Below, piece by piece: positions 24,936 to 35,100 of a stretch of DNA of 64,000 nt (the stretch's first letter is position 1; each line of letters begins with the position of its first letter). The position numbers were made by a program, and so were the translations under genes. The notes beneath the pieces are model-generated. The model did not search any database, was not told the DNA's origin, and worked only from the letters and a program-made list of their open reading frames with translations. Source of the stretch: G963662905 sp963676415 (GTDB lineage: Bacteria > Bacteroidota > Bacteroidia > Bacteroidales > WRLA01); contig OY781097.1 in NCBI GenBank assembly GCA_963676415.1, positions 4,092,001-4,156,000 on the forward strand. The letters run 5' to 3'.

Positions 24936-26603
24936 TTAGAAACCAATGTTAAAGCCCGCAGACATTGTAAACTGGTCTCCCTGGAAATAGGCCGGTGTAT
25001 ATTTATCTAAATAATACTGTGCCGGCTTGTCATCAACATCAAATCCCTGGATATCGCTTTTAATCAACTCCGCAAATATTGTAGTATTATTGAATATCTC
25101 ATAGCGTGCTTTGAAAGAAATAGTTGTGTTTTCCCAGGTGATATCCTGCAGCACAGGGTTTTTATCTACATCTTTTCCTTCGTAATAATAATCGTTTCCA
25201 TGACGCGCTTTAAAGAAAGCAGCCTGCACCCATAAGCCCCGCATGGGTTTGAAATCTACAGCAAAATAAATTTCATCGGAATTTCCTCTTAAATAATGCC
25301 CGAGGTTATAATCATTACTGGTGAATGTTGTAGTGGAAATCCGATGCGCATAAGTCAATGGGTTGGTGCGTGTGTATTCTGCTGTTAGGGCAAGATTCCG
25401 CACCGGCCATCCACTAAGGCGTGCACCTCCTTTTCCGCTGATAAAATTGTGTTCATCTGATTTCGATATACGGCTCACCTTCAACTCATCAATAAATACT
25501 GAAGCATACAGGTGGAGGTATTTAATATTGCGGCTGCTGATGTCCAAAAACATCTGTGAGTTCTGGCCGTTCTCTCCGCCCGAATTTGTATTATTCAAAG
25601 TATGATCCACTGATTTATAGAAAAATACCGGAATCAGATAAGCTGGATGGATATTATCGGCACTGTAAATCACGGAATTTCCAATCGAAATATTCAAATT
25701 TTTAAAAGGAGTAATTGTCAGCATATTGGCTGCGATATATTTATTAAAAAATACGGAACGATAAACCGATTTATCCCAATAAGAACGAGCACTATCGACA
25801 ACATCAGACACTAACCAGCCGTGAATATAATTAAAATCGAGCCATTTAACAGGTTTTATATGCAGTTTGATATGGGCAAATGATGGCGTGCGACCGGAGA
25901 GGATATTGCTTCCGTGATAATTGCTTCCCCACTGGAAATGATCTTTGATCAAACCAAATTCGCCCCAATCCCATGAATAAACGATACCGCCACGCATTTC
26001 GGAATAATCGATTCCGCCTTCAGGATTTCCTTTTACCGGTACACCATATCTTTGATTGAAATATTCCGGTGCAATCAAACGCTCTTTTTCATGATTATCG
26101 CGCAAACTGGCATAAGCCGACCAGTTATCGCCAATATAGGAAAACAATTCAGCACCCCACCAGCGGTGCATATTGGAACCATTATCGTTGTTCCAAATCT
26201 GAGCGCCAATAATTGGCTGCACCTGCATACGGAAAAGATCATCTTCCCAGCTTAAAGCCAGCGGGTTGAGACTTGTTGCAAGCTCGGGCTGTTTTTTAAA
26301 TATATCAAATTTATTGTCGAGCGATACTTTACGTTCCAAACGGTAGTCTTCAAGAAAAAAGCTCAGGTCCTTCTGTTGCCTTGGGCTTAATTGATCCTGT
26401 TTTTGCTGTGCTTCGAGGAGCTTATCTGCAATAAACATTCGGCTGTATGGTTTTACAGCCGAATTAATGCTAATGACCTGTTCATTGGCCAGTTCATCAA
26501 GAAAATCGTATATAGCAGCATTGGTAACATGCTCATAAACAGTTTGTCCATATACAATTGGTGCTAAAAGCACAAAAAGGATTAAAATATTTAACTGTTT
26601 CAT
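24936..26603 (-). CDS. Wzi-like capsule assembly outer-membrane protein
   Basis: This is a 555-residue protein with a signal peptide (MKQLNILILFVLLAPIVYGQ). An N-terminal helical part (about 25-110) is followed by a beta-barrel with many alternating aromatic strands, ending AYFQGDQFTMSAGFNIGF with the terminal aromatic typical of outer-membrane barrels. HPAYLIPVFFYKSVDHTLN and NSQMFLDISSRNI match the Bacteroidota members of the Wzi family. It probably binds or organises surface polysaccharide. The FemAB-like gene follows 24 bp downstream. Confidence 0.78.
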   Translation of the reverse strand: MKQLNILILFVLLAPIVYGQTVYEHVTNAAIYDFLDELANEQVISINSAVKPYSRMFIADKLLEAQQKQDQLSPRQQKDLSFFLEDYRLERKVSLDNKFDIFKKQPELATSLNPLALSWEDDLFRMQVQPIIGAQIWNNDNGSNMHRWWGAELFSYIGDNWSAYASLRDNHEKERLIAPEYFNQRYGVPVKGNPEGGIDYSEMRGGIVYSWDWGEFGLIKDHFQWGSNYHGSNILSGRTPSFAHIKLHIKPVKWLDFNYIHGWLVSDVVDSARSYWDKSVYRSVFFNKYIAANMLTITPFKNLNISIGNSVIYSADNIHPAYLIPVFFYKSVDHTLNNTNSGGENGQNSQMFLDISSRNIKYLHLYASVFIDELKVSRISKSDEHNFISGKGGARLSGWPVRNLALTAEYTRTNPLTYAHRISTTTFTSNDYNLGHYLRGNSDEIYFAVDFKPMRGLWVQAAFFKARHGNDYYYEGKDVDKNPVLQDITWENTTISFKARYEIFNNTTIFAELIKSDIQGFDVDDKPAQYYLDKYTPAYFQGDQFTMSAGFNIGF

Positions 26604-26742
26604 TTTCTGCGTTTTAGTTTTATTGTTTCAGATAGTGCGTCCGCAAAAAGCAGTCTCTTAACTTTTAAAGGCAGCAAATTTAATCTTTTTATTCACAATT
26701 GATTTTAATGAAAACACAAATCTGATGATTCAAAGGGACAGC

Positions 26743-27456
26743 TTAAGGCGTTGTACTCGAAACCGGGAGCACTTTTCCATTAAAGAGCTTCCTGCCATTA
26801 ATAGAGAAATCAGCGATCCACTGCCCCATTTCTATTGCATTGAGCGGAGGTTCGTATCCGGGAAAAGCTTCCTGAAGCATTTCGGTTTTAACCGCGCCCA
26901 ATGCCAGTGCATTTACACTTATTTCCCTATCTTTCAGTTCTTCAGCCAATGCTTCTGTCAGTATGCTCAAAGCTCCTTTACTACTGCTGTAAGCAGCCAG
27001 GCCGGGAAATTTCACGCTGCCCTGCACGCCGCCCATACTGCTGATATTTACGATATGCGCACCTTTCTGCATCATCGGCAAAAAGCCCTGGATTAAAAAA
27101 TAAGGGGCTTTGATATTTACAGAAAACATTCGGTCAAATTCTGCTTCCGTACTGTTTTCAAAAGCTGCTGCCTTGAGGTATCCGGCATTGTTGATGAGAA
27201 TATCAACCTTAAGACCCAGTTGCGCCAAATGTTTGAGCAACTTCTTGCGGGGTTCGGATTGAGCGATATCGGCTGCCACAGGAATAAACTCCGATGTTTG
27301 ATCTCCAGCATCGCGTTCCAGCTCATTTTGCAATGATTTCAAGGCTGTTTTATTGCGCGCTATACCGATAATTTTCATTCCATCCATGGCAAAAAAAGCT
27401 TTTACCATTTCACGTCCGATGCCTCGGCTGCAGCCGCTTATGATGATTGTTTTCAT
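26743..27456 (-). CDS. Short-chain dehydrogenase/reductase (SDR)
   Basis: The start ATG 27456 (MKTIIISGCSRGIGREM) is preferred over the longer frame to 27537 because it opens directly on the Rossmann strand and lies 1 bp after the hydF stop. The 237-residue protein has GCSRGIG, NNAGYL and the catalytic Ser with Y-S-S-S-K. It is a classical NAD(P)-dependent SDR; its substrate is unknown. It is the last gene of the symporter-aspA-hydF-SDR operon. Confidence 0.87.
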   Translation of the reverse strand: MKTIIISGCSRGIGREMVKAFFAMDGMKIIGIARNKTALKSLQNELERDAGDQTSEFIPVAADIAQSEPRKKLLKHLAQLGLKVDILINNAGYLKAAAFENSTEAEFDRMFSVNIKAPYFLIQGFLPMMQKGAHIVNISSMGGVQGSVKFPGLAAYSSSKGALSILTEALAEELKDREISVNALALGAVKTEMLQEAFPGYEPPLNAIEMGQWIADFSINGRKLFNGKVLPVSSTTP

Positions 27457-27457
27457 T

Positions 27458-28684
27458 TTACAAATAGTCTGATTTATCCTGTTCCAACTGTATAAATGGC
27501 GCAACAGCGCGGTGATAGATCCCGTGCACCCAGGCAATTGCCATACCGTAATTGGTTACCGGAATACCGGCATCCACAGCAGGTTTCAGGCGGTTCATTA
27601 CTTGTTTTTTGGTTAAAACGCATCCACCACACTGTATCACAATTGCATAATCATGAATATCGCGGGGCAGCTTATTCAATCCGCTGACCACATCAAATTC
27701 CAGCTTTTTACCCGAATAATTGCTGAGCCAGCGCGGGATTTTCACCCTACCGATATCGTCACAGCTCACATGATGCGTGCAGGATTCCAAAATCAACACA
27801 CGATCGCCATCCTTAAGCTCCGCGAGCTTAGGAGTTCCTTTGATGTAATTCTGGAAATCCCCTTTATGCCGCGCCAATATGATACTGAAACTGGTCAGGG
27901 GGATTTCCGGTGGCACAGAAGCATCAGCCTTTAGAAACACCTGACTATCGGTTACCACCAGTTTTGGTTTGGGCTGCATCTTGCGGATATATTCATCTAC
28001 TTCGCGTTCTTTTATTACGACCGCCGTACTGTCGTTATCCAGCACATCGCGGATCAGCTGCACCTGCGGCAAAATCAAACGGCCTTCCGGTGCTTCGATG
28101 TCGATGGGCGTAATCAGCAAAACCGTATCGCCATAGGAAAGCAAATCGCCAATAAGGCTGTTGCTCTTGTAGGCCGATTCAGGTATGGCTTTACGGAGCG
28201 CATCAATCAGCTGATTATGATTATGATGCGTCAATCCGGAATAATCCATCGGCTCCGATTTGAACTCCTTTTTGATTTGATCCACAAAACTTTCATCAAG
28301 TGGCTGCAGGTCAAATTTATTGTGCACAATCACAAAAGGCACGGCAAAATCATTAAATTTTTCTGCCAGCATGCGCTCCGGTGCACCAAAAGTATTGTTG
28401 GTAATTACAAGCACGGCCAGATCAATGGTTTTGAGCGCCTGAATGGATTTCTCTATCCGTTTTTTGCCCAGTTCGCCTTCATCATCAATTCCGGCAGTAT
28501 CAATCAGGATTACGGGACCAATTCCGCCAATTTCCATGGATTTTTTAACCGGATCGGTGGTTGTTCCGGCAAAATCAGAAACAATAGCAATTTCCTGTCC
28601 GGCCAAAGCATTGATCAAAGAGGATTTTCCATTGTTCCTTCGGCCAAAAATACCGATATGCGGTTTCGCGTCTTTTCCTTTCAT
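27458..28684 (-). CDS. hydF: [FeFe]-hydrogenase H-cluster maturation GTPase HydF
   Basis: This is a 408-residue protein. The GTPase domain has GRRNNGKSSL (P-loop, 14-23), GTTTDPV, DTAGID and NKFD. The C-terminal cluster domain has CTHHVSC and CGGCV, the cysteine pattern that binds the [4Fe-4S] scaffold in HydF. HydF receives the 2Fe subcluster precursor made by HydE and HydG and delivers it to apo-HydA. HydE, HydG and a hydrogenase are not in this window. It follows aspA by 9 bp and precedes an SDR gene by 1 bp. Confidence 0.95.
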   Translation of the reverse strand: MKGKDAKPHIGIFGRRNNGKSSLINALAGQEIAIVSDFAGTTTDPVKKSMEIGGIGPVILIDTAGIDDEGELGKKRIEKSIQALKTIDLAVLVITNNTFGAPERMLAEKFNDFAVPFVIVHNKFDLQPLDESFVDQIKKEFKSEPMDYSGLTHHNHNQLIDALRKAIPESAYKSNSLIGDLLSYGDTVLLITPIDIEAPEGRLILPQVQLIRDVLDNDSTAVVIKEREVDEYIRKMQPKPKLVVTDSQVFLKADASVPPEIPLTSFSIILARHKGDFQNYIKGTPKLAELKDGDRVLILESCTHHVSCDDIGRVKIPRWLSNYSGKKLEFDVVSGLNKLPRDIHDYAIVIQCGGCVLTKKQVMNRLKPAVDAGIPVTNYGMAIAWVHGIYHRAVAPFIQLEQDKSDYL

Positions 28685-28693
28685 AAATTTTAT

Positions 28694-30139
28694 TTAAACA
28701 ATATCTCCAAGCGAAAAACCCGTTTTCAGGAGGTTTTCTGCTTTCAGGATTACTTCCAGTTTTTCTGCTTCGATCATCTGCAGTGCCTGATTAGCTTCCT
28801 GAATGCTGCATTGGTTCTCTTTGATATATTTTGCCAGTTCAGCCGCCTTGTGATACCCCACATACGGGCTCAAAGCTGTAGCCAAAACCGGCGATTTCAT
28901 TACGATTTCATAGCTTAGCCCTTCGGAAACTTCCATACCTTCGATCAGGTTCGTTTTCAGCGTTTTGGCAGCAGCGATCATCAATTTCATACTGGAAATC
29001 ATGGCATGGCCAATCATGGGAAGATAAGCATTGAGTTCGAGGCAGCCCTGAGCTGAAAGCCGTGTTACCAGTCCGTCGTTGGCATAAACCTGATGTGCAG
29101 CAGAAACAACATATTCAGGAATCACCGGATTCACTTTTCCTGGCATAATACTGCTGCCCACCTGTTTATTCGGGATTTTCAGTGTTTTTGAACTTAAATC
29201 CGAAGCCAGAAGGCGCAAATCATTGACCATTTTCTCCAAATTAACCGCAAAAGATTTCATAATGGCATGCACTTCCACAAAGCTGTCCAGATTGCTTGTG
29301 GCATCAGGCAGGTTTTCGCTGCGTGTAACCGGCAGACCTGTGATCCTGCGCAGTTCGGGCACTACTTCCATGATAAAAAAGCGGGGCACAGCAATTCCTG
29401 TTCCCACGGCACTTCCTCCGAGATTCACCACTTTAATCCGCTCAAAACACTTGCTCACCCGCCACCAATCGCGCGAAAGGGCTTCGCTGTATGAGCTGAA
29501 CAATTTCCCAAAAGAAGTGGGCACAGCTTCCTGCATCTGGGTATAGCCCGGACGCAGCACGTTGCGGTATTGCCCTTCTTTTTTCTCCACCTCCAAACGC
29601 AGATCATTAATAGCTTTCTCCAGATCGCGCAAAAGGAACATCAACGCCAGCTTCAATGCTGTTGGAACCACATCGTTGGTCGATTGGTAGATATTGGCAT
29701 GGTTGAACGGATCAATGTATTCATAATCGCCCGGCCGTCTCAAAAGCGAAGTTAGCGACAGATTTGCAATTATTTCATTGATATTCAAGTTTATGGAAGT
29801 CCCTGCCCCACCCTGAACCGCCGGAACGATGAAATCCTCATAGCCGTCGCCCCTGCTTACTTCTTCGGCAGCAGCTTGAAGGGCAATAATAATTTCATCA
29901 TCAAAAAAAGAGAATGGAAGCTCATCCTGAGGATATTTTTTCAATGCTGTTTTCTTAAAAGAACCATAGGTATTATAGCAGGCCTGTTTCACCCAGCCCA
30001 TTGCCTCATACCATTCTTTATGAAAAGGAGTTTGATCCGGAAAATTCTCCCTGGCGCGCATACTATGGATGCCATACAGCGCATTTGCAGGAATTTTCAG
30101 TTCCCCTAAGAAATCTGTTTCGATGCGGTAATCTTTCAT
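28694..30139 (-). CDS. aspA: Aspartate ammonia-lyase
   Basis: This is a 481-residue protein of the fumarase/aspartase superfamily. It has YGIHSMRARENFP near the start, the GGAGTSINLN loop and the signature GSSIMPGKVNPV near 330, the flexible SS loop that closes on the substrate. It converts aspartate to fumarate and ammonia. Placement next to hydF fits a recurring cluster of aspA with hydrogenase maturation genes in anaerobic Bacteroidota and Clostridia. It lies 9 bp from both neighbours. Confidence 0.9.
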   Translation of the reverse strand: MKDYRIETDFLGELKIPANALYGIHSMRARENFPDQTPFHKEWYEAMGWVKQACYNTYGSFKKTALKKYPQDELPFSFFDDEIIIALQAAAEEVSRGDGYEDFIVPAVQGGAGTSINLNINEIIANLSLTSLLRRPGDYEYIDPFNHANIYQSTNDVVPTALKLALMFLLRDLEKAINDLRLEVEKKEGQYRNVLRPGYTQMQEAVPTSFGKLFSSYSEALSRDWWRVSKCFERIKVVNLGGSAVGTGIAVPRFFIMEVVPELRRITGLPVTRSENLPDATSNLDSFVEVHAIMKSFAVNLEKMVNDLRLLASDLSSKTLKIPNKQVGSSIMPGKVNPVIPEYVVSAAHQVYANDGLVTRLSAQGCLELNAYLPMIGHAMISSMKLMIAAAKTLKTNLIEGMEVSEGLSYEIVMKSPVLATALSPYVGYHKAAELAKYIKENQCSIQEANQALQMIEAEKLEVILKAENLLKTGFSLGDIV

Positions 30140-30148
30140 AAGTAGATA

Positions 30149-31963
30149 TTAATCTGCCCTTAAGCGGTTAAACAACTTAAACAGCACAAATGTTCCGGTA
30201 AGGGCAACAGCCAAAAGCAGCGTACCTTGAAGCATTTCTTTATATACAAAGCTTCCGATGGAAAAAAGTGAAGTATAAATGACCACGATGCCCACAAAAA
30301 CACAAAGCAGCTGTACCGGCATTTCCCAGGGTTTTCCCTGATCTTTTTCATCAACCGGATCGCCATCGGCGCGGGCTTCATCCACTACTTTTTTCCAACC
30401 AGGGCCACCGGGACGTGTAAGCTTATAAAATTTGCGTAATGTTTCAGTATTTTCCGGGGCCGTCAGGAAAGTTGTAAGCAGCCACGCCAAAGTTGTTCCG
30501 CAAAGGCTGATGAGCAGTTTTACGGTAAAGTCATCCAAAACCCCGTAGGAAATATCTTCGGTAACAAACATCACCAATACAACTGCCTGCACTGTAGCCA
30601 CAATCATGGCCACAATTTCTGTCCAGGCATTGATGCGCCACCAAAACCAGCGCAAAAGGTAAATTGCCCCGGTTCCCGCTCCGCTAAGCAGCAAAATATT
30701 AAAAGCCTGCGTGGCATTGTCCATGATAGTCAGCGACATCAGCCCGGCGACGAACATCAAAACAACGGTACTGATACGTCCGGTGGTAACCATCTCTTTT
30801 TGGCTGGCATCCGGTTTCACAAATCTTTTATAAAAATCATTGACCACATAAGATGAACCCCAATTGAGGTGCGTACCGATGGTGGACATATAAGCCGCAA
30901 TGATGGAAGCCACGACCAAGCCCAGCCAACCAGGATTCAGCTTGGAAAGCATAACCGGATAAGCGATATCATCTTTAAGATAAGTATCGTTGATCGCCGG
31001 AAAATCAGCTTTTATGGAAGCAAGATCGGGATAAATGACCATAGAAGCCAGAGCAACGATAATCCAGGGCCAGGGACGTAAAGCATAATGGGCAAAATTA
31101 AAGAGCAATGTGGCACCAATTGCGTTTTTTTCATTTTTTGCCGACAGCATCCTTTGAGCGATATAACCACCGCCACCGGGTTCTGCGCCGGGATACCAAA
31201 CCGCCCACCATTGCACAGCAATAGGGATAATGAGCAAAGGAACCAGTAAGGATGGATTTGAAAAATCAGGTAAAAAGCTCAGCTTGTCCTGCAATGCCGG
31301 ATTTGAAAGCAAATTGCTCAAACCGCCCACTTCGGGTTGGTTTACAGCTACAACGGCTGCATAAACTGCCCCGAACATTGCAATGCTGTATTGGAAAAAA
31401 TCGGCCCAGATCACGCCTTTTAAACCGCCGATGGCTGCATAAATCACAACCACAAACGAAGCCCCAACAACAATTACCCAAGGTTCCAGCCCCAGCATTA
31501 CACCACCAATTTTGATGGCTGCCAGCGTTACTGTTGCCATAATCAGGCAATTAAAAAATACGCCCAGGTACAAAGAACGGAAACCGCGCAAAAAACCTGC
31601 TGCTTTTCCACTGTAGCGCAATTCGTAAAATTCAAGGTCGGTCAGCACATTGGAGCGCCGCCAAAGTTTGGCATAGATGAAGACAGTGACCATACCCGTG
31701 ATGAGGAAAGCCCACCATGCCCAGTTTTTGGCCACACCCGATTCGCGTACCATTCCGGTAACAAGGTTGGGCGTATCGGCACTAAAAGTACAGGCTACCA
31801 TACTGATTCCCAATAGCCACCAGGGCATTCCTCGTCCCCCAAGAAAAAATTCCGAAACATTTTTCCCGGCCGTTCGCGAGGCAATCCAGCCAATGGAAAG
31901 AACAATAACAAAAAAAACTCCGATAATAATCCAGTCGATGTTTTGTAGTAAATTTGATTGCAT
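30149..31963 (-). CDS. Sodium:solute symporter (SSS family)
   Basis: ATG 31963 (MQSNLLQNIDWIIIGVFF) is chosen over the frame to 32023 because the extra 20 residues are polar and cysteine-rich. The protein has 604 residues with about thirteen membrane segments. FFLGGRGMPWWLLGISMVACTFSADTPN is the family signature around the sodium site. YPGAEPGGGGYIAQRMLSAKNE also matches. Transported solute unknown; as the first gene of an operon with aspA it might import a carboxylate or amino acid, which is inference. Confidence 0.85.
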   Translation of the reverse strand: MQSNLLQNIDWIIIGVFFVIVLSIGWIASRTAGKNVSEFFLGGRGMPWWLLGISMVACTFSADTPNLVTGMVRESGVAKNWAWWAFLITGMVTVFIYAKLWRRSNVLTDLEFYELRYSGKAAGFLRGFRSLYLGVFFNCLIMATVTLAAIKIGGVMLGLEPWVIVVGASFVVVIYAAIGGLKGVIWADFFQYSIAMFGAVYAAVVAVNQPEVGGLSNLLSNPALQDKLSFLPDFSNPSLLVPLLIIPIAVQWWAVWYPGAEPGGGGYIAQRMLSAKNEKNAIGATLLFNFAHYALRPWPWIIVALASMVIYPDLASIKADFPAINDTYLKDDIAYPVMLSKLNPGWLGLVVASIIAAYMSTIGTHLNWGSSYVVNDFYKRFVKPDASQKEMVTTGRISTVVLMFVAGLMSLTIMDNATQAFNILLLSGAGTGAIYLLRWFWWRINAWTEIVAMIVATVQAVVLVMFVTEDISYGVLDDFTVKLLISLCGTTLAWLLTTFLTAPENTETLRKFYKLTRPGGPGWKKVVDEARADGDPVDEKDQGKPWEMPVQLLCVFVGIVVIYTSLFSIGSFVYKEMLQGTLLLAVALTGTFVLFKLFNRLRAD

Positions 31964-32132
31964 GTGTAGTGATTTGCGAACAAATCTATGAATTTGACAG
32001 GAACAATTGACCTTTATGCTCATTTTTTCAGTACAACATTTGTGCGCAGGAAATATTTAAGCCCCCATTCTCCGTTTTAAAAGATAATTTTACGATATTT
32101 GTGCAGCTAACAACAAAGGAAAACCTAGGCTA

Positions 32133-35100
32133 TTGAGTAAACTAAAATACTATAGCATCATTTTAGCCAGATTATTTTTTTTTCTGGCCGTTCCTATTTA
32201 TTCAGGAGCGCAAAGCTTTGATTATTTGAATCTCAAAGAATATCATTACGACGGCAATGATGGCCTGCAAAGTGAATTGACCAAATCTATTGTGCGCGAT
32301 GATATTGGTTTTATATGGATTGCCACTGATAACGGGCTGATCCGATTTGATGGCAACAATTTTATCCGTTATGAGAAGGAATTACCTTCGGTAGTTATAA
32401 AAGACCTGCTCTTGCACAGCAATGGAATGATTTATGTCTCCACCGATCTCGGTTTGTCGCAAATTACGCCCTCGGCACAAGAACCTGCTTTTCAATCATT
32501 ATTCCCCGGCCTCACACACGCTTCCGACACCGCTTTATGGTATCCAAAGCAGTTATACGAAGATGATAAAGGCAATCTTTGGATCAGCGACAATAATTCC
32601 GTTTGGAAAATGCAGGGACAGGATTTCACCCAATTTCGTTTCAGGCCGGATGATATTTGCCACAATGTACAGCGCTCGTTTGAAATAAGCCAGGATTTTA
32701 AAGGGAACTTTTTTATTGTATCCCCTGTAAGCAACATTTATTATAGCACAGATGGGCAAACATTTGACAGCCTAAGCTGGGCGCATGAAAATTCCGGATT
32801 GCATTTTGCTTCAGCGGAAATTACACCTGACAAACTGATAATCAGCAATGAAAAAGGTGTTTTTATACTCAGCACTTTTTTTGTGCTTGAAAAAAAAATG
32901 GAAATCACACAAAAAGTGAACGAACTTTTTGATCTAAGCTGCATGCTTCCCTTAGACGACAATAATTTTCTGGCCGGTAGCTGGACACAAGGCATAAGGC
33001 ATGTCCAAATCAAAAGGGACGAATTCATCTCAGCCACAGCTGTGGAAGGAGTAAACCAAAATAACATCAACGCTTTGACACTGGAAGACAATCAGTTGTG
33101 GATATCCAGCGACAATGGCATCATTATGGCCGAAAGTCCTTTTTTTAAAGCAGTTTACGGGGATTTAAGCCGTCAGTATATCCAGAATATCAGCGAAGGG
33201 CCTAACGGGAACATCTATTTCACAGATGGCAATACACTTTTTAAAATCAACAGTGAAAACGAGGCAATACCTTTATACAAAACAGACGGTTCTTCCATTA
33301 TATTGAGGATCATCACAGGACAAAAAAAAATCAGCCTATGTATGAACAACGGACATCTGATTAGAATCAGTTATGCAGATGGCAATGAAACCGACAGATT
33401 GGATTTAAGCAATTCCGGATCGGCAATTTTTGCAGGAATCGAAAACAAATCGGGAAATTTATGGCTTTGTCAGGATGGCTATGAAGGGCTCATTTCGATT
33501 ACGCGCGAAGGCAGGATAAAATATTATAATAAGGATTTGGGGATCAGCAGCAGGATTGTTTGCGTTGCTGAATCTAATGACGGAAGTATATGGGCTGGGG
33601 GCCTGCACGACGACGCTTACCTTTTCCGCAAGGATAATGATTCAAAATCTTTTAAAAACATCAGCCAAGGGATTCCTTTTTTCCACAATACTGATTTGAA
33701 TATCAATGAAATAATCCCTATAGAAGATGGAAAAGCATGGCTGGCAAGCTCGTTTGGGCTGCTTCATTTTGGTAATGATTCACTCAGCAGGATTCAACTG
33801 GGACAGCATACCGGAACAGCCATTAAAAGTTTGGTAAAAGGCAGGGAAGATAATCTATGGATGGCTGTGAGCAACGGCGTAATCAGGATGCAACCGCATG
33901 CCATTCTGGAGTACAACGAAAATAACGGACTGCCCAGCAAAACGGTGGGTTACCGTGATCTTTTTGCAGATTCATATGGACGCATTTGGGCCGGAACCGT
34001 GGATGGACTGGCCTTTGCTTACGACACCAAACCCGATACATGCCGTCCACCTGTTTTGATTGAAACCTTCAATAACAGAGATTCAGAAAAAACTATAAAA
34101 AACACAATAACAGCAACTAATAAAGATTATCTAAAGTTTAATTTCTTCACACCGGAATATCCGGGCAATGCCATAAAATACCAGTACCGCATACGCAGCA
34201 AGGAAGAACCATCCATTGGTTGGGCGAATGCAAGCCGCCAAATAGAAATTTATCCTGATGAGCTCCCAACCGGAGAACTCACTTTCGAGATCAGGGCACG
34301 AAAATCCGGGAATTTTATTTGGAGCCCCCCATTTATACTCAAATTGAGCATCAATTACCCATGGTACCTCGATATTGTTTATTGGTTCTTTATCCTGAGC
34401 GGACTCGCCCTGCTAATTGTTATCATCATACAACTGAACTCCATCCGTATGAAAAGGGAACAGCTGCGTTTGGAAAGCATTATTGCTGAAAGCACGGAAG
34501 CATTGCGGAAGCAAAAAGAACAATTAGAAGTACAAAAAGAATTGATCTCCCAGGCAAATGAAACGCTGAAAAAGAAAAATCATGAATTAGTGATTGCCAA
34601 CGAAAAAGCCAACGAAGCTGCCCGTTCCAAGTCCCTGTTTCTAAGCACTATGAGCCACGAGCTCCGCACACCCATGAATGCCGTAATTGGCCTGGCATAC
34701 ATCCTCTTGCAGGAAGACCCCAAACCATCGCAGATACAAAACCTTAAAACACTAAAATTCAGTGGCGAAAACCTTTTGGCGCTAATCAATGATATTTTGG
34801 ATTTTTCAAAAATTGAAGCAAATAAAATCCAGCTCGAAGAAGCCGATTTCAACATCAGGGATTTATGCCACAACTTAAAAAATGTTTTCCAGTTTAAAAT
34901 TGATGAGAAACATTTAAAATTTATTCTGAAGATAGATGAAAATGTACCGGACTTTCTTGTTGGAGACCCTACCCGATTAAATCAAATATTATCCAACCTA
35001 TTGAGCAATGCGGTAAAATTCACGGGGAAAGGAGATATTAATTTGATTATCAAAAAAAAGGGAGAAACGGATCAAAAAATTATCATTGAATTCTGTGTTA

